This document shows, piece by piece, positions 16,757 to 25,538 of a stretch of DNA of 64,000 bases (the stretch's first letter is position 1; each line of letters opens with the position of its first letter). Both the position numbers and the translations under genes were made by a program. Under the pieces are notes generated by a model. That model was not told the origin of the DNA. It did no database searches and worked only from the letters and a program-made list of their open reading frames with translations. The stretch comes from JAEUWI01 sp942492815. GTDB taxonomy: Bacteria > Hydrogenedentota > Hydrogenedentia > Hydrogenedentales > JAEUWI01. Location: the NCBI GenBank assembly GCA_942492815.1, contig OW818658.1, forward strand, positions 3,038,001 through 3,102,000, in the 5' to 3' direction.

Positions 16757-18304
16757 TCAGAGGCTGGCCGCAACATCTACGGGCCGGATCGGTGCTTCGG
16801 CCTCTGAAAGCGCAAGACACTTGTTCATGGCATTTAGATAGGCCGTGACCGCGGCTTCGATGATATCCGTGCTGGCGCCGTTGCCTTTATAGGTCTTTCC
16901 ATCGAAGGAAACCGTCACATAGGCCTCGCCCAGAGCATCCTTACCGGGCGTGGTGGCCCGGATGTCGAACTGCTCCAAGCGCCCGGAGACGCCGATGATA
17001 CGCTCGATGGCCATGCAGGCGGCATGCACCGGACCATCGCCCGTGGCGGTGTCGGTGAAGGTCTCCTCCCCCTTGGAAAGGGTCACCAGGGCCATGGACG
17101 GGTCATTGCCGGAGGTACGGAGTTGCTTGAGGTGGTAGACCTCGAAGCTCTCGTTGTTCAAGGACACGATCAGCATGCGGAGATCGTCGTCGTAGACTTC
17201 CTTCTTCTTGTCGGCCAGGGCGATGAACTTCTCGTAGAGCTGGGTGATGGCGGCATCGTCCAGCTTGTAGCCCAGGTGTTCGCTCCGGTTGGCCAGGCCC
17301 GCGCGGCCCGAGTGCTTGCCCAGGACCAGTTCGCTGCGGTTGCGACCCACCGATTCGGGGGTCATGATTTCGTAGGTCTGGCGATTCGCGATCATGCCGT
17401 GCTGGTGAATACCGGACTCGTGGGCGAAGGCATTGCGGCCCACGATGGGCTTGTTATAGGGAATGGCGAGGCCGGTGATCTTGCTGAGCAGGCTGCTGGA
17501 AGGCACCAGTTCGACGGAATCGATGCCGCAATCGAAGGGATAGATGTCGTGGCGGGTGCGCATGGCCATGACGACTTCTTCGAGGGCGGTGTTGCCCGCA
17601 CGCTCGCCGATGCCGCTGACGGTACACTCCACCTGGCGGGCACCGCCCAAAACGGCGGCCAGAGCGTTGGCCACGGCAAGGCCGAGGTCGTTGTGATTGT
17701 GGGAGGAGAAAACCACCTTGTCGGAGCCGGGCACATTCTTGATGACGTGTTCGAACATACCCCGGATCTCACCGGGCGTCGTATAACCCACCGTATCCGG
17801 CAGATTAATTACGTCCGCACCGGCCTGAATGGCGACTTTGGTCACCTCCACAAGAAACTCCCAGTCGGAGCGGGTGGCGTCTTCGGCGGAATACTCAACC
17901 CGCGCCACGAGGCTCTTGGCCAGTGTTACGGCCTTGCCCACGTTGTCGAGCACTTCCTGGCGCGACATACGGAGCTTGTGTTCGAGGTGGATGTCGGAGG
18001 TGGCCAGGAACGTGTGAAGGACGGGACGCCTCGCTTTTTCCAGGGCGCTGGCCGCGCGCTCGATGTCTTTGGGGAGTGCGCGGGCGAGGGCGGCCACGCG
18101 GGCGCGCTCCACGGCCCGGCCCACTTTGCGGACCGCCTCGTATTCCTGGTTGGATGCGATGGGGAAGCCTGCCTCAATAATATCCACGCCGAGCCGGTCG
18201 AGCTGCTGGGCCATCTGCACCTTTGCGCGCTCATCCATGCTCGCCCCGGGCGACTGTTCGCCGTCCCGCAGGGTGGTGTCAAAAATCTCAATCTGTACTG
18301 CCAT
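16757..18304 (-). CDS. leuA: 2-isopropylmalate synthase
   Basis: A 515-residue enzyme that condenses acetyl-CoA with 2-oxoisovalerate, the first step of leucine synthesis. The HMGL-type TIM barrel carries DTTLRDGEQSPG at 9-20 (catalytic Arg and metal Asp), SSHNHNDLGLAVAN (metal His pair) and NAFAHESGIHQHG. A linker leads to the LeuA regulatory domain (~390-515) for leucine feedback. ATG 18304 gives the standard N-terminus; GAGGAG is ~11 nt upstream. Frame-open sequence further upstream is not coding, since the promoter lies there at 18355-18384. No other leu genes are adjacent. Confidence 0.96.
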   Translation of the reverse strand: MAVQIEIFDTTLRDGEQSPGASMDERAKVQMAQQLDRLGVDIIEAGFPIASNQEYEAVRKVGRAVERARVAALARALPKDIERAASALEKARRPVLHTFLATSDIHLEHKLRMSRQEVLDNVGKAVTLAKSLVARVEYSAEDATRSDWEFLVEVTKVAIQAGADVINLPDTVGYTTPGEIRGMFEHVIKNVPGSDKVVFSSHNHNDLGLAVANALAAVLGGARQVECTVSGIGERAGNTALEEVVMAMRTRHDIYPFDCGIDSVELVPSSSLLSKITGLAIPYNKPIVGRNAFAHESGIHQHGMIANRQTYEIMTPESVGRNRSELVLGKHSGRAGLANRSEHLGYKLDDAAITQLYEKFIALADKKKEVYDDDLRMLIVSLNNESFEVYHLKQLRTSGNDPSMALVTLSKGEETFTDTATGDGPVHAACMAIERIIGVSGRLEQFDIRATTPGKDALGEAYVTVSFDGKTYKGNGASTDIIEAAVTAYLNAMNKCLALSEAEAPIRPVDVAASL

Positions 18305-18354
18305 GACTGCTGGCTCTCCTCTTCGTAACGGCCGCGCGCCGCGACCGGCCCTAT

Positions 18355-18384
18355 AGTATAAAGCGCGCTTCGGGAATTTCGCAA
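18355..18384 (-). promoter_or_regulatory. Sigma70 promoter for leuA
   Basis: On the minus strand TTGCGA (plus 18379-18384), an 18-nt spacer and TATACT (plus 18355-18360). The expected start near 18348 leaves a leader of ~44 nt. I see no leader peptide rich in Leu codons in it. Confidence 0.65.
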
Positions 18385-18415
18385 CGCGGCGGCTTGCAGC
18401 ATGCCGGTGCCGGGT

Positions 18416-18424
18416 TGCTATACT
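18416..18424 (+). promoter_or_regulatory. Extended -10 promoter positioned for a leaderless transcript
   Basis: TGC-TATACT at 18416-18424, with a loose TTGCAG at 18394-18399 (19-nt spacer). The start point predicted 6-7 nt downstream coincides with ATG 18431, and there is no Shine-Dalgarno before that codon. Confidence 0.5.
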
Positions 18425-18430
18425 CGCTCT

Positions 18431-18997
18431 ATGCGCATTGAAAACCACAAAGCCCTGCGGCGAATCATCCTGGAACTCCTCTATCAGTCCTACCTGGACG
18501 ACCCGCTCCGCATGGTGGAGCCGGAGGTATTTTTCGCCCATCCCCCGCTTGACCGGCAAAACATCGTGCCCAACATGCACTATCTGACGGATCGGAAGCT
18601 GGTGGAAATGATGATGGGCTACACGCCCCCCATGTTCTCGGCGGTGCGCATTACGGCGGCGGGTATTGATCTGGTCGAGCACCGCTTTGCCTTCGACCTG
18701 CAGTTTCCCCCGCTGAACGGGGGGCCCGAGACGGAGATTCCGGCGATGCTGGAGCGGCTGATCGAGGAATGTGACTTCCTCCCCTTGGAGGGCGTGGCAC
18801 GGCGACAATTACTGGGCGACGCGGTTCACCTTCGCGAGGAATTGAATCGCCCCGTGGAGCGGTGGCGCCCCGCGCTGGTCCGCGTCTTGCTGGAATTAAT
18901 TGAAGAGCACCGCGCTCAGTCCGGAACACCGCTGGAGGTTCTGGATCGCCTCAGCGCGGCGCTGGATGCCGTGCTAAAGGATCAGAGCGAGCCGTAA
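18431..18997 (+). CDS. Winged-helix-like protein of unknown function
   Basis: A 188-residue cytosolic protein. Residues 1-85 look like a winged helix-turn-helix: ALRRIILELLYQSY (helix 1), an inserted loop, NIVPNMHYLTDRKLVEMMM (recognition-helix region) and SAVRITAAGIDLVE (wing plus helix). Residues ~95-185 are helical and charged. I do not know the family. ATG 18431 is chosen because an extended -10 sits exactly one promoter length upstream; no ribosome site is present, suggesting a leaderless mRNA. An upstream ATG at 18401 would precede the promoter. Its stop abuts the stop of the convergent HDOD gene (18997/18998). Confidence 0.65.
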   Translation: MRIENHKALRRIILELLYQSYLDDPLRMVEPEVFFAHPPLDRQNIVPNMHYLTDRKLVEMMMGYTPPMFSAVRITAAGIDLVEHRFAFDLQFPPLNGGPETEIPAMLERLIEECDFLPLEGVARRQLLGDAVHLREELNRPVERWRPALVRVLLELIEEHRAQSGTPLEVLDRLSAALDAVLKDQSEP

Positions 18998-19906
18998 TCA
19001 GGCCGCACGCCCGGTCAGGCTGCCGATCATCTGATCGATCTTGGCCGCGTTTTCAACGAGTTCGGCCACCACGGTCGCGCAGTGGGCTTCGGTGAGCCCC
19101 AGACGCGCCATGATTTCGGGGGACAACTCGGGCGCACATCCGCTACTCGCTTCGCCAAGACCCGCCTTGTAGGTCAATATATTGGCTGCGGCGATGATAT
19201 AGACCTGTTCTGGATCAATCGTGGCGGAGGCGGGATCGTGGTGGAATTTAATCGTCTCCACAACGCTTTCGGGAAGGTTCCAATATTCACCCAGCCGGCC
19301 GCCCACGGTGGCGTGGGTCATGCCGAAAATGGCGAGTTCCGCGTCGGCGATGGAGCAGGGCTTTGCATTGGCGTCGGCTACGGCGTCGCGGAAGAATTCG
19401 GGGTAGAGCCAATCCAAGACGACCTTCCCGATATCGTGGAGGAGCCCGGATTCAAAACAACCTTCCGTATTTCGTTTCAGCAGCTTTGCGATGCGGTCCG
19501 CCGCGATGGCGACGGCGAGAGAGTGGCGCCAGAGCTGGGGACGATCATATTTGGACGGCACCGAATCGAAGGCCTGGAAGGCGGTCGCGGTCAAGGTCAG
19601 ATTGCGCACTTCCAGGAAGCCGAGCACGACAATCGCCTGGGTAACGGTCTTAATCTGCCGGTAGAAGCCGTAGTAGGACGAATTCACGAGCTTAAGCAGG
19701 GTCGCGGAAAGACTCTGGTCGGCGGCGATAAGGCGTCCCAGATCGATGGCGGACGCGTCGGGGTCCGCCGCAGTGCTGAGAATCTTGCCCAGTACGGCCG
19801 GCAGGGTTGGAAGTTCCCGGATGTTAAGCAGTGCTTCTTCTATATTGGGAGTTTTCACCAATGTGAATCCTTCTGGAGTTTCAATCGAGCGTTTCGCTAT
19901 AGTCAT
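18998..19906 (-). CDS. HDOD-domain protein
   Basis: A 302-residue protein dominated by an HDOD domain (~25-230), a catalytically degenerate HD relative used in bacterial signalling. Seen are LPTLPAVLGKIL (start of domain), LLKLVNSSYYGF, ESGLLHDIGK and the His of IKFHHDP. HDOD proteins act in two-component and c-di-GMP networks, usually without enzymatic activity. No second domain is fused. The start ATG 19906 lacks a clear ribosome site; an internal GTG/TTG near residues 16-17, preceded by GAAGGA, is an alternative. Confidence 0.85.
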   Translation of the reverse strand: MTIAKRSIETPEGFTLVKTPNIEEALLNIRELPTLPAVLGKILSTAADPDASAIDLGRLIAADQSLSATLLKLVNSSYYGFYRQIKTVTQAIVVLGFLEVRNLTLTATAFQAFDSVPSKYDRPQLWRHSLAVAIAADRIAKLLKRNTEGCFESGLLHDIGKVVLDWLYPEFFRDAVADANAKPCSIADAELAIFGMTHATVGGRLGEYWNLPESVVETIKFHHDPASATIDPEQVYIIAAANILTYKAGLGEASSGCAPELSPEIMARLGLTEAHCATVVAELVENAAKIDQMIGSLTGRAA

Positions 19907-20105
19907 AATACGTTATGGGCGAGATCGAAGCAAGCCTCTTTACTCCCATGACCATGCATGCCGCGTCGGGACCGCGGTACGCCCCGAAGCGCGGTTTGGA
20001 CGCTGGCAGCGCCTCACGCCAGCCGCGGGGCAACTTGACCGGCCTGGGGTTCCATGGCAATCGGCCCCTGGCTTTCGCAGTGCCATATGAAGGAGTACCC
20101 CGGAC

Positions 20106-20593
<488 letters not shown>

Positions 20594-20594
<1 letters not shown>

Positions 20595-20623
20595 AAAAAA
20601 GCCCTCCGCAGGGTGCGGAGGGC
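20594..20623 (-). terminator. Hairpin terminator, minus orientation
   Basis: A perfect 10-bp stem (20601-20610 with 20614-20623, loop GGG) is preceded on the plus strand by seven A residues, which is a T tract on the minus strand. It would stop transcripts coming from the GGDEF/lipoprotein pair; on the plus strand it lacks a T run and is only a 3' hairpin for bcp. Confidence 0.7.
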
Positions 20624-20714
20624 GAGATTGCCATTGGGTACACCGTGGCGTCACGGGTTCACGGGCCTGTCGATTCAACCCCAAACCCGACCTCAGAAAT
20701 AGATTTCCGGAGTT

Positions 20715-20802
20715 CTGTCATTCCCACGAAAGTGGGAATCCAGAGACCGAGCAACGCAAACTCCGCGAAAGAACTGGATTCCCACTTTCGTGGGAATGAC
20801 AG
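20715..20802. repeat. REP-like palindromes in inverted pair (BIME-like)
   Basis: Two 29-nt arms (20715-20743 and 20774-20802) are exact reverse complements, separated by 30 nt. Each arm is itself a hairpin, TTCCCAC-GAAA-GTGGGAA with TGTCA and TCCAG flanks. This form is typical of REP sequences and similar to the dispersed ATTCCC..GGGAAT repeats of many genomes. A REP-associated tyrosine transposase gene lies at 45180-45713 in the same window. Confidence 0.9.
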
Positions 20803-20857
20803 TTAGGAGATGTTCTCGAACGTACTGGCAACTGTAGACTAAGTCGACAAGCCCGGT

Positions 20858-21397
20858 TCAGGGGGATTCGGTTTCCGACTCGTGCTGCTGCCCGGTCTTC
20901 ATGAGGGGCACGCGCGCCTGGAAGAAGGTTTCCTGGATGGCGGAGAGGGATGCGGGTGGCCAGTTGTTGGCCTTCAACAGCCCTTCGTAGATGGTCCAGC
21001 GATTGTTGTTCTCGCTCATGACCACGAGGGCCTCCCGATCGCGCTGTCCGCTGGTGGTCGCCTTTTTGTAGGCGCTGCTGCGCTGAACCGCCAGGAGACC
21101 GTTGCTTTCTTCGATGCCGAAGCCCCCGTCGAGGAACTCGGCTACGAGGGCGTGGCGAATTGAGCGGGTGCGCACCGCCTGCCTGATCTCCGGCGTGTCT
21201 ACCACGATACCGCCGACAACATCCAGCGAGAACTCTTCCCGGCCCTCAGCCACGATCACCTCGATCCCGGCGGCAACGGCCTTCAGGTCATCCGCAGGCA
21301 AGGCCGAATAATCGGGCTTCATACTGATAAACGCGTTGGTGGTGCTGCATCCCGCGAGGACCAGGGCGGCGACAATAAATACGACTGCCTTTTTCAT
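20858..21397 (-). CDS. DUF1318 (YdbL-like) lipoprotein
   Basis: A 179-residue predicted lipoprotein: basic start, hydrophobic core and lipobox LAGC with Cys17. The central and C-terminal parts resemble DUF1318 (QAVRTRSIRHALVAEFLDGG, GIEESNGLL, VVMSENNNRWTIYEGLLK). YdbL proteins are periplasmic and linked to envelope functions in E. coli; a role here is not known. ATG 21397 overlaps the stop of the GGDEF gene as ATGA, with AAGGA inside the last codons of that gene, so the two are translationally coupled. Confidence 0.75.
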   Translation of the reverse strand: MKKAVVFIVAALVLAGCSTTNAFISMKPDYSALPADDLKAVAAGIEVIVAEGREEFSLDVVGGIVVDTPEIRQAVRTRSIRHALVAEFLDGGFGIEESNGLLAVQRSSAYKKATTSGQRDREALVVMSENNNRWTIYEGLLKANNWPPASLSAIQETFFQARVPLMKTGQQHESETESP

Positions 21398-22998
21398 TTG
21401 CTTCCTTTTTCGGGTGCGAGCACCACTTGATTCTTTCCATTGCGCTTGGCCTGATAGAGTGCCTGATCGGCGGCGCGCAGCAGGTCTTCCGCATTCAGCA
21501 TCACGTCATGCTCCAGTATACTGACCCCGGCGCTGATCGTCACGCGGCGATCCTCGGGCACCTCGCGAAACGGGGAGTTCCCGATGATGGCGCGGATGCG
21601 TTCGCCTTCAACTTCCGCCCCCTCCCTCCCGGTCTGGGGCATGATGACGACGAATTCCTCGCCGCCGTAGCGGGCGATGAGATCGCTCTTGCGCACGCAT
21701 TTCAGGGTGCGTTCCGCGATTTCCTTCAACACCAGATCGCCCGTAAGGTGGCCATAGGTATCGTTCAGCTTCTTGAAGTCATCCACGTCAAAGATCATGC
21801 AGGCCAGGGGAAGACGATATCGGCTCGCCCGGTCGAACTCTTTCTGCATGTGATCCCGGAAGTGGCGATGATTGTAAAGACCGGTCAGGCCGTCAGTGAT
21901 GGCAAGGCGTTCGAGGCGTTCGTTGGCGACCTGGATGCTTTCAAAGAGCTGGGCGCGCTCGAGGGCATTGGAGGCGGCCTCGGCGACGATCTCGAAGAAG
22001 CTCACTTCCCGCGAAGTGAAATTCCCCTCGAAGCGGGCGGCCCGCAGCAGCAGCGATCCCACGTGCTGGTCGAAGAGTACGATGGGTATCACGACGAGGC
22101 TGTTGATATTGGCCTGCTTGAGTTCCTGAACAAAGGGCTCGGACGCGATGGCGGTCCGGGCGTCGTTTACGAGAACCTTCTGATGGGTATTCATGCTGTG
22201 GTGCAGCTCGGGATACTTGAAGAGTTCGATGGTCTTGTCCACCACGGAGGCGTCCTCGTGGGAGGCCATGACGTGGCCGTGGGGGTCGCCCCCCCAGATG
22301 CGGACGATCGAACAGCGGTCTGAACGGACGACTTTCGATATATGCTCTACAAAGACAAATAGGATATCGTGGGCGCGCCGTTTGGCCGAGATGGCCTTCA
22401 GAATAGCCAGCACGGAAAAGAGGTCGGCTTTGTCCTTGGCAATGGTCTCATGCTGTACGGCCTGCACCCGCGCGTGGGCCGCCATCAGGTCCATGGCCAG
22501 AACGGACATTTCCCGGTCGGTCGGCTCGGGGATTTCGGCCACCGCCGAGGCATGGGCCGCATCCCAACTGCCGATGGCGGAGAGGCAATCGAGGAGGGCA
22601 TCGGCATTGACGCGTTTCAACGACCAGCCCCCGGTAAACCGGCCTTCGCCCACATGAGACCCGAGCAACGTCAGGGTGATGTGGTTGGATATGCAGACAA
22701 AGAGGCGGTCCGATGGCAGGACGGCCGAAGACCGATCATGAACAAATGACCCGCTTGGAATGGAGGCGGGCAGGGTGGTTGTCCCCACCCATTCGGGTAT
22801 CGCCATGCCGGCGTCCACTATCAGGGCCATGGTGGCATCGTCCCCCACGACGACGGCGGGCCCATTCGCGCTCTCCCCCAGTCGCTTCAGACAATCTTGA
22901 AGCAGGGTCAGGTAAACGGTGTGATCATGGAGCGGGATGAAGGTCGAAAAGGAAGTGTTGTGGACGACGAGCAGGCGGTCTAGTAGCGGAGATTCCAT
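21394..22998 (-). CDS. GAF-GGDEF diguanylate cyclase with sensory N-terminus
   Basis: A 534-residue cytosolic protein expected to make c-di-GMP. Residues 1-150 resemble the sensory (DICT-like) region often fused to GGDEF domains. Residues ~200-350 form a GAF-like domain (RCSIVRIWGGDP, NSLVVIPIVLFDQHVGSLLLR). A short helix leads to the GGDEF domain (ITDGLTGLYNHRHF, GGEEF at 445-449). The active site is intact and RKSD at 436-439, five residues before GGEEF, is the product-inhibition I-site. Start ATG 22998 has no good ribosome site. It is coupled to the downstream lipoprotein gene by a 4-nt overlap. Confidence 0.88.
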   Translation of the reverse strand: MESPLLDRLLVVHNTSFSTFIPLHDHTVYLTLLQDCLKRLGESANGPAVVVGDDATMALIVDAGMAIPEWVGTTTLPASIPSGSFVHDRSSAVLPSDRLFVCISNHITLTLLGSHVGEGRFTGGWSLKRVNADALLDCLSAIGSWDAAHASAVAEIPEPTDREMSVLAMDLMAAHARVQAVQHETIAKDKADLFSVLAILKAISAKRRAHDILFVFVEHISKVVRSDRCSIVRIWGGDPHGHVMASHEDASVVDKTIELFKYPELHHSMNTHQKVLVNDARTAIASEPFVQELKQANINSLVVIPIVLFDQHVGSLLLRAARFEGNFTSREVSFFEIVAEAASNALERAQLFESIQVANERLERLAITDGLTGLYNHRHFRDHMQKEFDRASRYRLPLACMIFDVDDFKKLNDTYGHLTGDLVLKEIAERTLKCVRKSDLIARYGGEEFVVIMPQTGREGAEVEGERIRAIIGNSPFREVPEDRRVTISAGVSILEHDVMLNAEDLLRAADQALYQAKRNGKNQVVLAPEKGSK

Positions 22999-23261
22999 AT
23001 GCGCTTTGGAGGTACTTTCTTTTTATCGGGTAGCCCTGCTCCCCGCGGTCGCCGTACGCTGGCGGGATGAATCGGGGATGGAGTTTTATAAAAACTGCCC
23101 AAATGGCCTATGGTCGCAGTGGAAGCATTTGCTGGTGGCCATCAATGACGAGACGCAAACCGGTGAAACGGTTGCTCAGAGTTCTCTGAACTTACCGCAC
23201 GGACCATCGATGGCGGCGCGCATAATTATCGTTTTCCCTGCCCCGATTGTCAAGGAAAGGT

Positions 23262-24509
23262 TCAGGCGGGGGCCGCTTTGGAGTGGATCGACCAGTCAAC
23301 CTTCTCGATCACTTCCACCGGGGTAGAGCGCACGATAAGATCGAAGAGCTCTTCGGCCGCCTCGTTGCGAAGGCGCGGGCAGCCATGGGATTTGTAGAAG
23401 CCGATGGTCTCTGGCGCGATCGTGCCGTGGATTCCCAGGTCGGTGGGCAGGCCCTCTTCGGCGGGCACCATGGGCATCCAGCGGGTCCCCAGCTCGTTGG
23501 CGGGGTCGTTGGGCGGCACCGGCGTTCCGTTGGGTCGAAACCAGGTGGGATCTTTTTGCTTGTTGCCGATGGTGTACTTGCCCAGCGTGGTCTCGTATCC
23601 GGGCATTCCCAACCCGGTCGGATAGAGCTTGAAGGGCCCCTGATTGTCCATCAGGTAGAGCCGGCAGGTGCCGCGTTCGACGATGATGCGGAAGTCTTTG
23701 GGGGTGTGCTTCAGGCGCTGGCCGGGGTGGAGATTGCCCGCATCGGCGATTCCATTGGCCCGCAGGAGCAAGCCCTGGGTCGTGTTGAGTTTGATGCCGA
23801 TGCTGGTCATGGTGTCGCCTGACTCGACGATGTAGTACTTGCTTTCGGGGGTTTCGAGTTGGCCGAAGATAAGGGCAATATTGAGACGGCCCATGTCTTC
23901 GAGGGCCTGCATCCATGTGTCGGAGTCAACCGGAGCATCGTTGAAGGCGCTGCGGTAGTAGTCGCGAGCGACGACGAGCTCCTGCTTCTTTTCGGCCAGG
24001 CGCCCCAGCCCGATCAGGGCGGGAGCCTGCAAGCCCTTGGGGGATGCCTTGATGATCTCTTCGTATTGCTTTCGCGCTTCCTGAATCCGGTCCTGTCGCT
24101 CCAGCGATTCGCCAAGGGCCGCGGCAAGCACGGGATAATCGGGGCTGTTGGGGAAGTCGGAGAGGGTCGTCTGCAGCAATTCACCCGCGAGGGGCCATTC
24201 CCCTGCTTCCCGAGCAAGGTCGATGCGCATGCGAAGCAGGGCGTATCGCCGCTCGGGATTGCTTTCCGCGGCAAGCCCTTCGTCCAGGAGGAGAGCGGCC
24301 GCGGCGGTCTCCCCCCCTTCGCGCTGCTGCCGCGCCTCGGCGAGGATGTCCCTTGGCGCCGCCCCCGGCACCCAGCCCTGCCAGAGCCCTTTTACATGGG
24401 GATAGGCTTGGTAGACAGCGACGAGGACCACACAAGCGATTACCGCCCGGAACAAAAAATGGAACATGCCCGGCTTGTTGGGCCGGTTTGGCGTATATTG
24501 GGATACCAT
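23262..24509 (-). CDS. L,D-transpeptidase with TPR-like helices and LysM domain
   Basis: A 415-residue protein anchored by an N-terminal span (~15-37). Residues ~50-205 form TPR-like helical repeats, ~225-270 a LysM peptidoglycan-binding domain (YYIVESGDTMTSIGIKLN, LHPGQRL), and ~275-405 a YkuD domain with the active site HGTIAPE...YKSHGCPRLRN, catalytic Cys377. Such enzymes make 3-3 peptidoglycan crosslinks or attach lipoproteins to the wall. It follows the Ser/Thr kinase gene by 16 nt on the same strand, with MoxR before that, suggesting an envelope-linked cluster. Confidence 0.9.
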   Translation of the reverse strand: MVSQYTPNRPNKPGMFHFLFRAVIACVVLVAVYQAYPHVKGLWQGWVPGAAPRDILAEARQQREGGETAAAALLLDEGLAAESNPERRYALLRMRIDLAREAGEWPLAGELLQTTLSDFPNSPDYPVLAAALGESLERQDRIQEARKQYEEIIKASPKGLQAPALIGLGRLAEKKQELVVARDYYRSAFNDAPVDSDTWMQALEDMGRLNIALIFGQLETPESKYYIVESGDTMTSIGIKLNTTQGLLLRANGIADAGNLHPGQRLKHTPKDFRIIVERGTCRLYLMDNQGPFKLYPTGLGMPGYETTLGKYTIGNKQKDPTWFRPNGTPVPPNDPANELGTRWMPMVPAEEGLPTDLGIHGTIAPETIGFYKSHGCPRLRNEAAEELFDLIVRSTPVEVIEKVDWSIHSKAAPA

Positions 24510-24525
24510 GGGTACTACCAGCCGG

Positions 24526-25479
24526 TCAGATTCTGGACTCGGCCATTCTCGACAGGTCCATCAGCATTTCGGTGACGGACTGATAGCGGCGATCGAGAGG
24601 GCGGCGAAGAGCTTTGAGAATGATTCGGTCCAAAAGTGGGGAGACTTCTTTGTTATACGTAGACGGCGGCTCGAACTTGTACTTGCGGTCGCAGATCTGC
24701 TTCTGGATGGCCCGCGTGTCGTTGCCATCGCAGGGGTGGCGGCCGGTGAACAATTCGTACATGGTAATTCCGAAGGAGAATATGTCGGAACGCGCGTCGA
24801 GTTTCTGCTTGGTCAACTGCTCGGGCGACATATAGAGGCGCGTGCCGCCGCTCTCTTTCATCCACCGGGTACGCCAGTTGGCGTTGGATTTGGAGAGACC
24901 AAAGTCCACGATCTTCACCTGGGTGCCGTCGCGCGAGAAGAGGAAGTTCGCGGGCTTGATGTCACGGTGAACGACGTTGTTCTGGTGGAGGAAATCGAGC
25001 CCCTGGCACAGGCGGATACACAGATCGATCATCTGGGCCATGCTCAGGTCACGATCATGAATGTGCTTTTTCAAGTCATAACCGTCGATGTACTCCATGA
25101 GCAGGCAGCGGCGCTTATTGCCGGCGCGATCTTCCTGGATCACGATTTCCTTGTGCATCTTGATGATGGTCGGGTGATTCAGTTCTGCGGCAATGAGGAT
25201 TTCGCGACCGAGATAGTCTCGCTTCTTCTTCCGCTTGTCCAAATCGTAGCGCCGGTCCAGCACCTTGATGGCAATGGTGCGGTCGTTGGCGCGATCAATG
25301 GCCTTGTACACGGTTCCCATACCGCCGCTGCCGATGGGCGCGATGATCTCGTAGGGCCCGACGTGTGTCAGCTCGAACTGGGACTCGTCCCCGGTTTCGA
25401 AGCTCGGCTTACCGTCTTCACCCGAGGAGGGGTTGTTCTCCGCTGCAAGTGCCTTTTTTCTTCTACCAAACCATCTCAT
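24526..25479 (-). CDS. Hanks-type Ser/Thr protein kinase without membrane anchor
   Basis: A 317-residue kinase: Gly loop GSGGMGTVY (50-58), Lys72, catalytic loop HRDIKPANF (171-179), DFG (192-194) and SPEQL activation segment. All catalytic residues are present, so it should be active. It has a 40-residue polar N-terminus and no membrane span or sensor (PASTA) domain, unlike PknB/PrkC. GGGAG lies 7 nt before ATG 25479. It sits between MoxR (59 nt gap) and the L,D-transpeptidase (16 nt gap), so the latter is a candidate co-regulated function. Confidence 0.93.
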   Translation of the reverse strand: MRWFGRRKKALAAENNPSSGEDGKPSFETGDESQFELTHVGPYEIIAPIGSGGMGTVYKAIDRANDRTIAIKVLDRRYDLDKRKKKRDYLGREILIAAELNHPTIIKMHKEIVIQEDRAGNKRRCLLMEYIDGYDLKKHIHDRDLSMAQMIDLCIRLCQGLDFLHQNNVVHRDIKPANFLFSRDGTQVKIVDFGLSKSNANWRTRWMKESGGTRLYMSPEQLTKQKLDARSDIFSFGITMYELFTGRHPCDGNDTRAIQKQICDRKYKFEPPSTYNKEVSPLLDRIILKALRRPLDRRYQSVTEMLMDLSRMAESRI

Positions 25480-25538
25480 AGGATGCTCCCGATTATTTCC
25501 GGCCCGATCATAGGGGGATTCAGCACCCTAATTCAATG

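Noticed and set aside
18305..18808. N-terminal extension of LeuA
   Set aside because: It covers the leuA promoter and the antisense of the winged-helix gene; homologues start at MAVQIEIFDTTLRDG.
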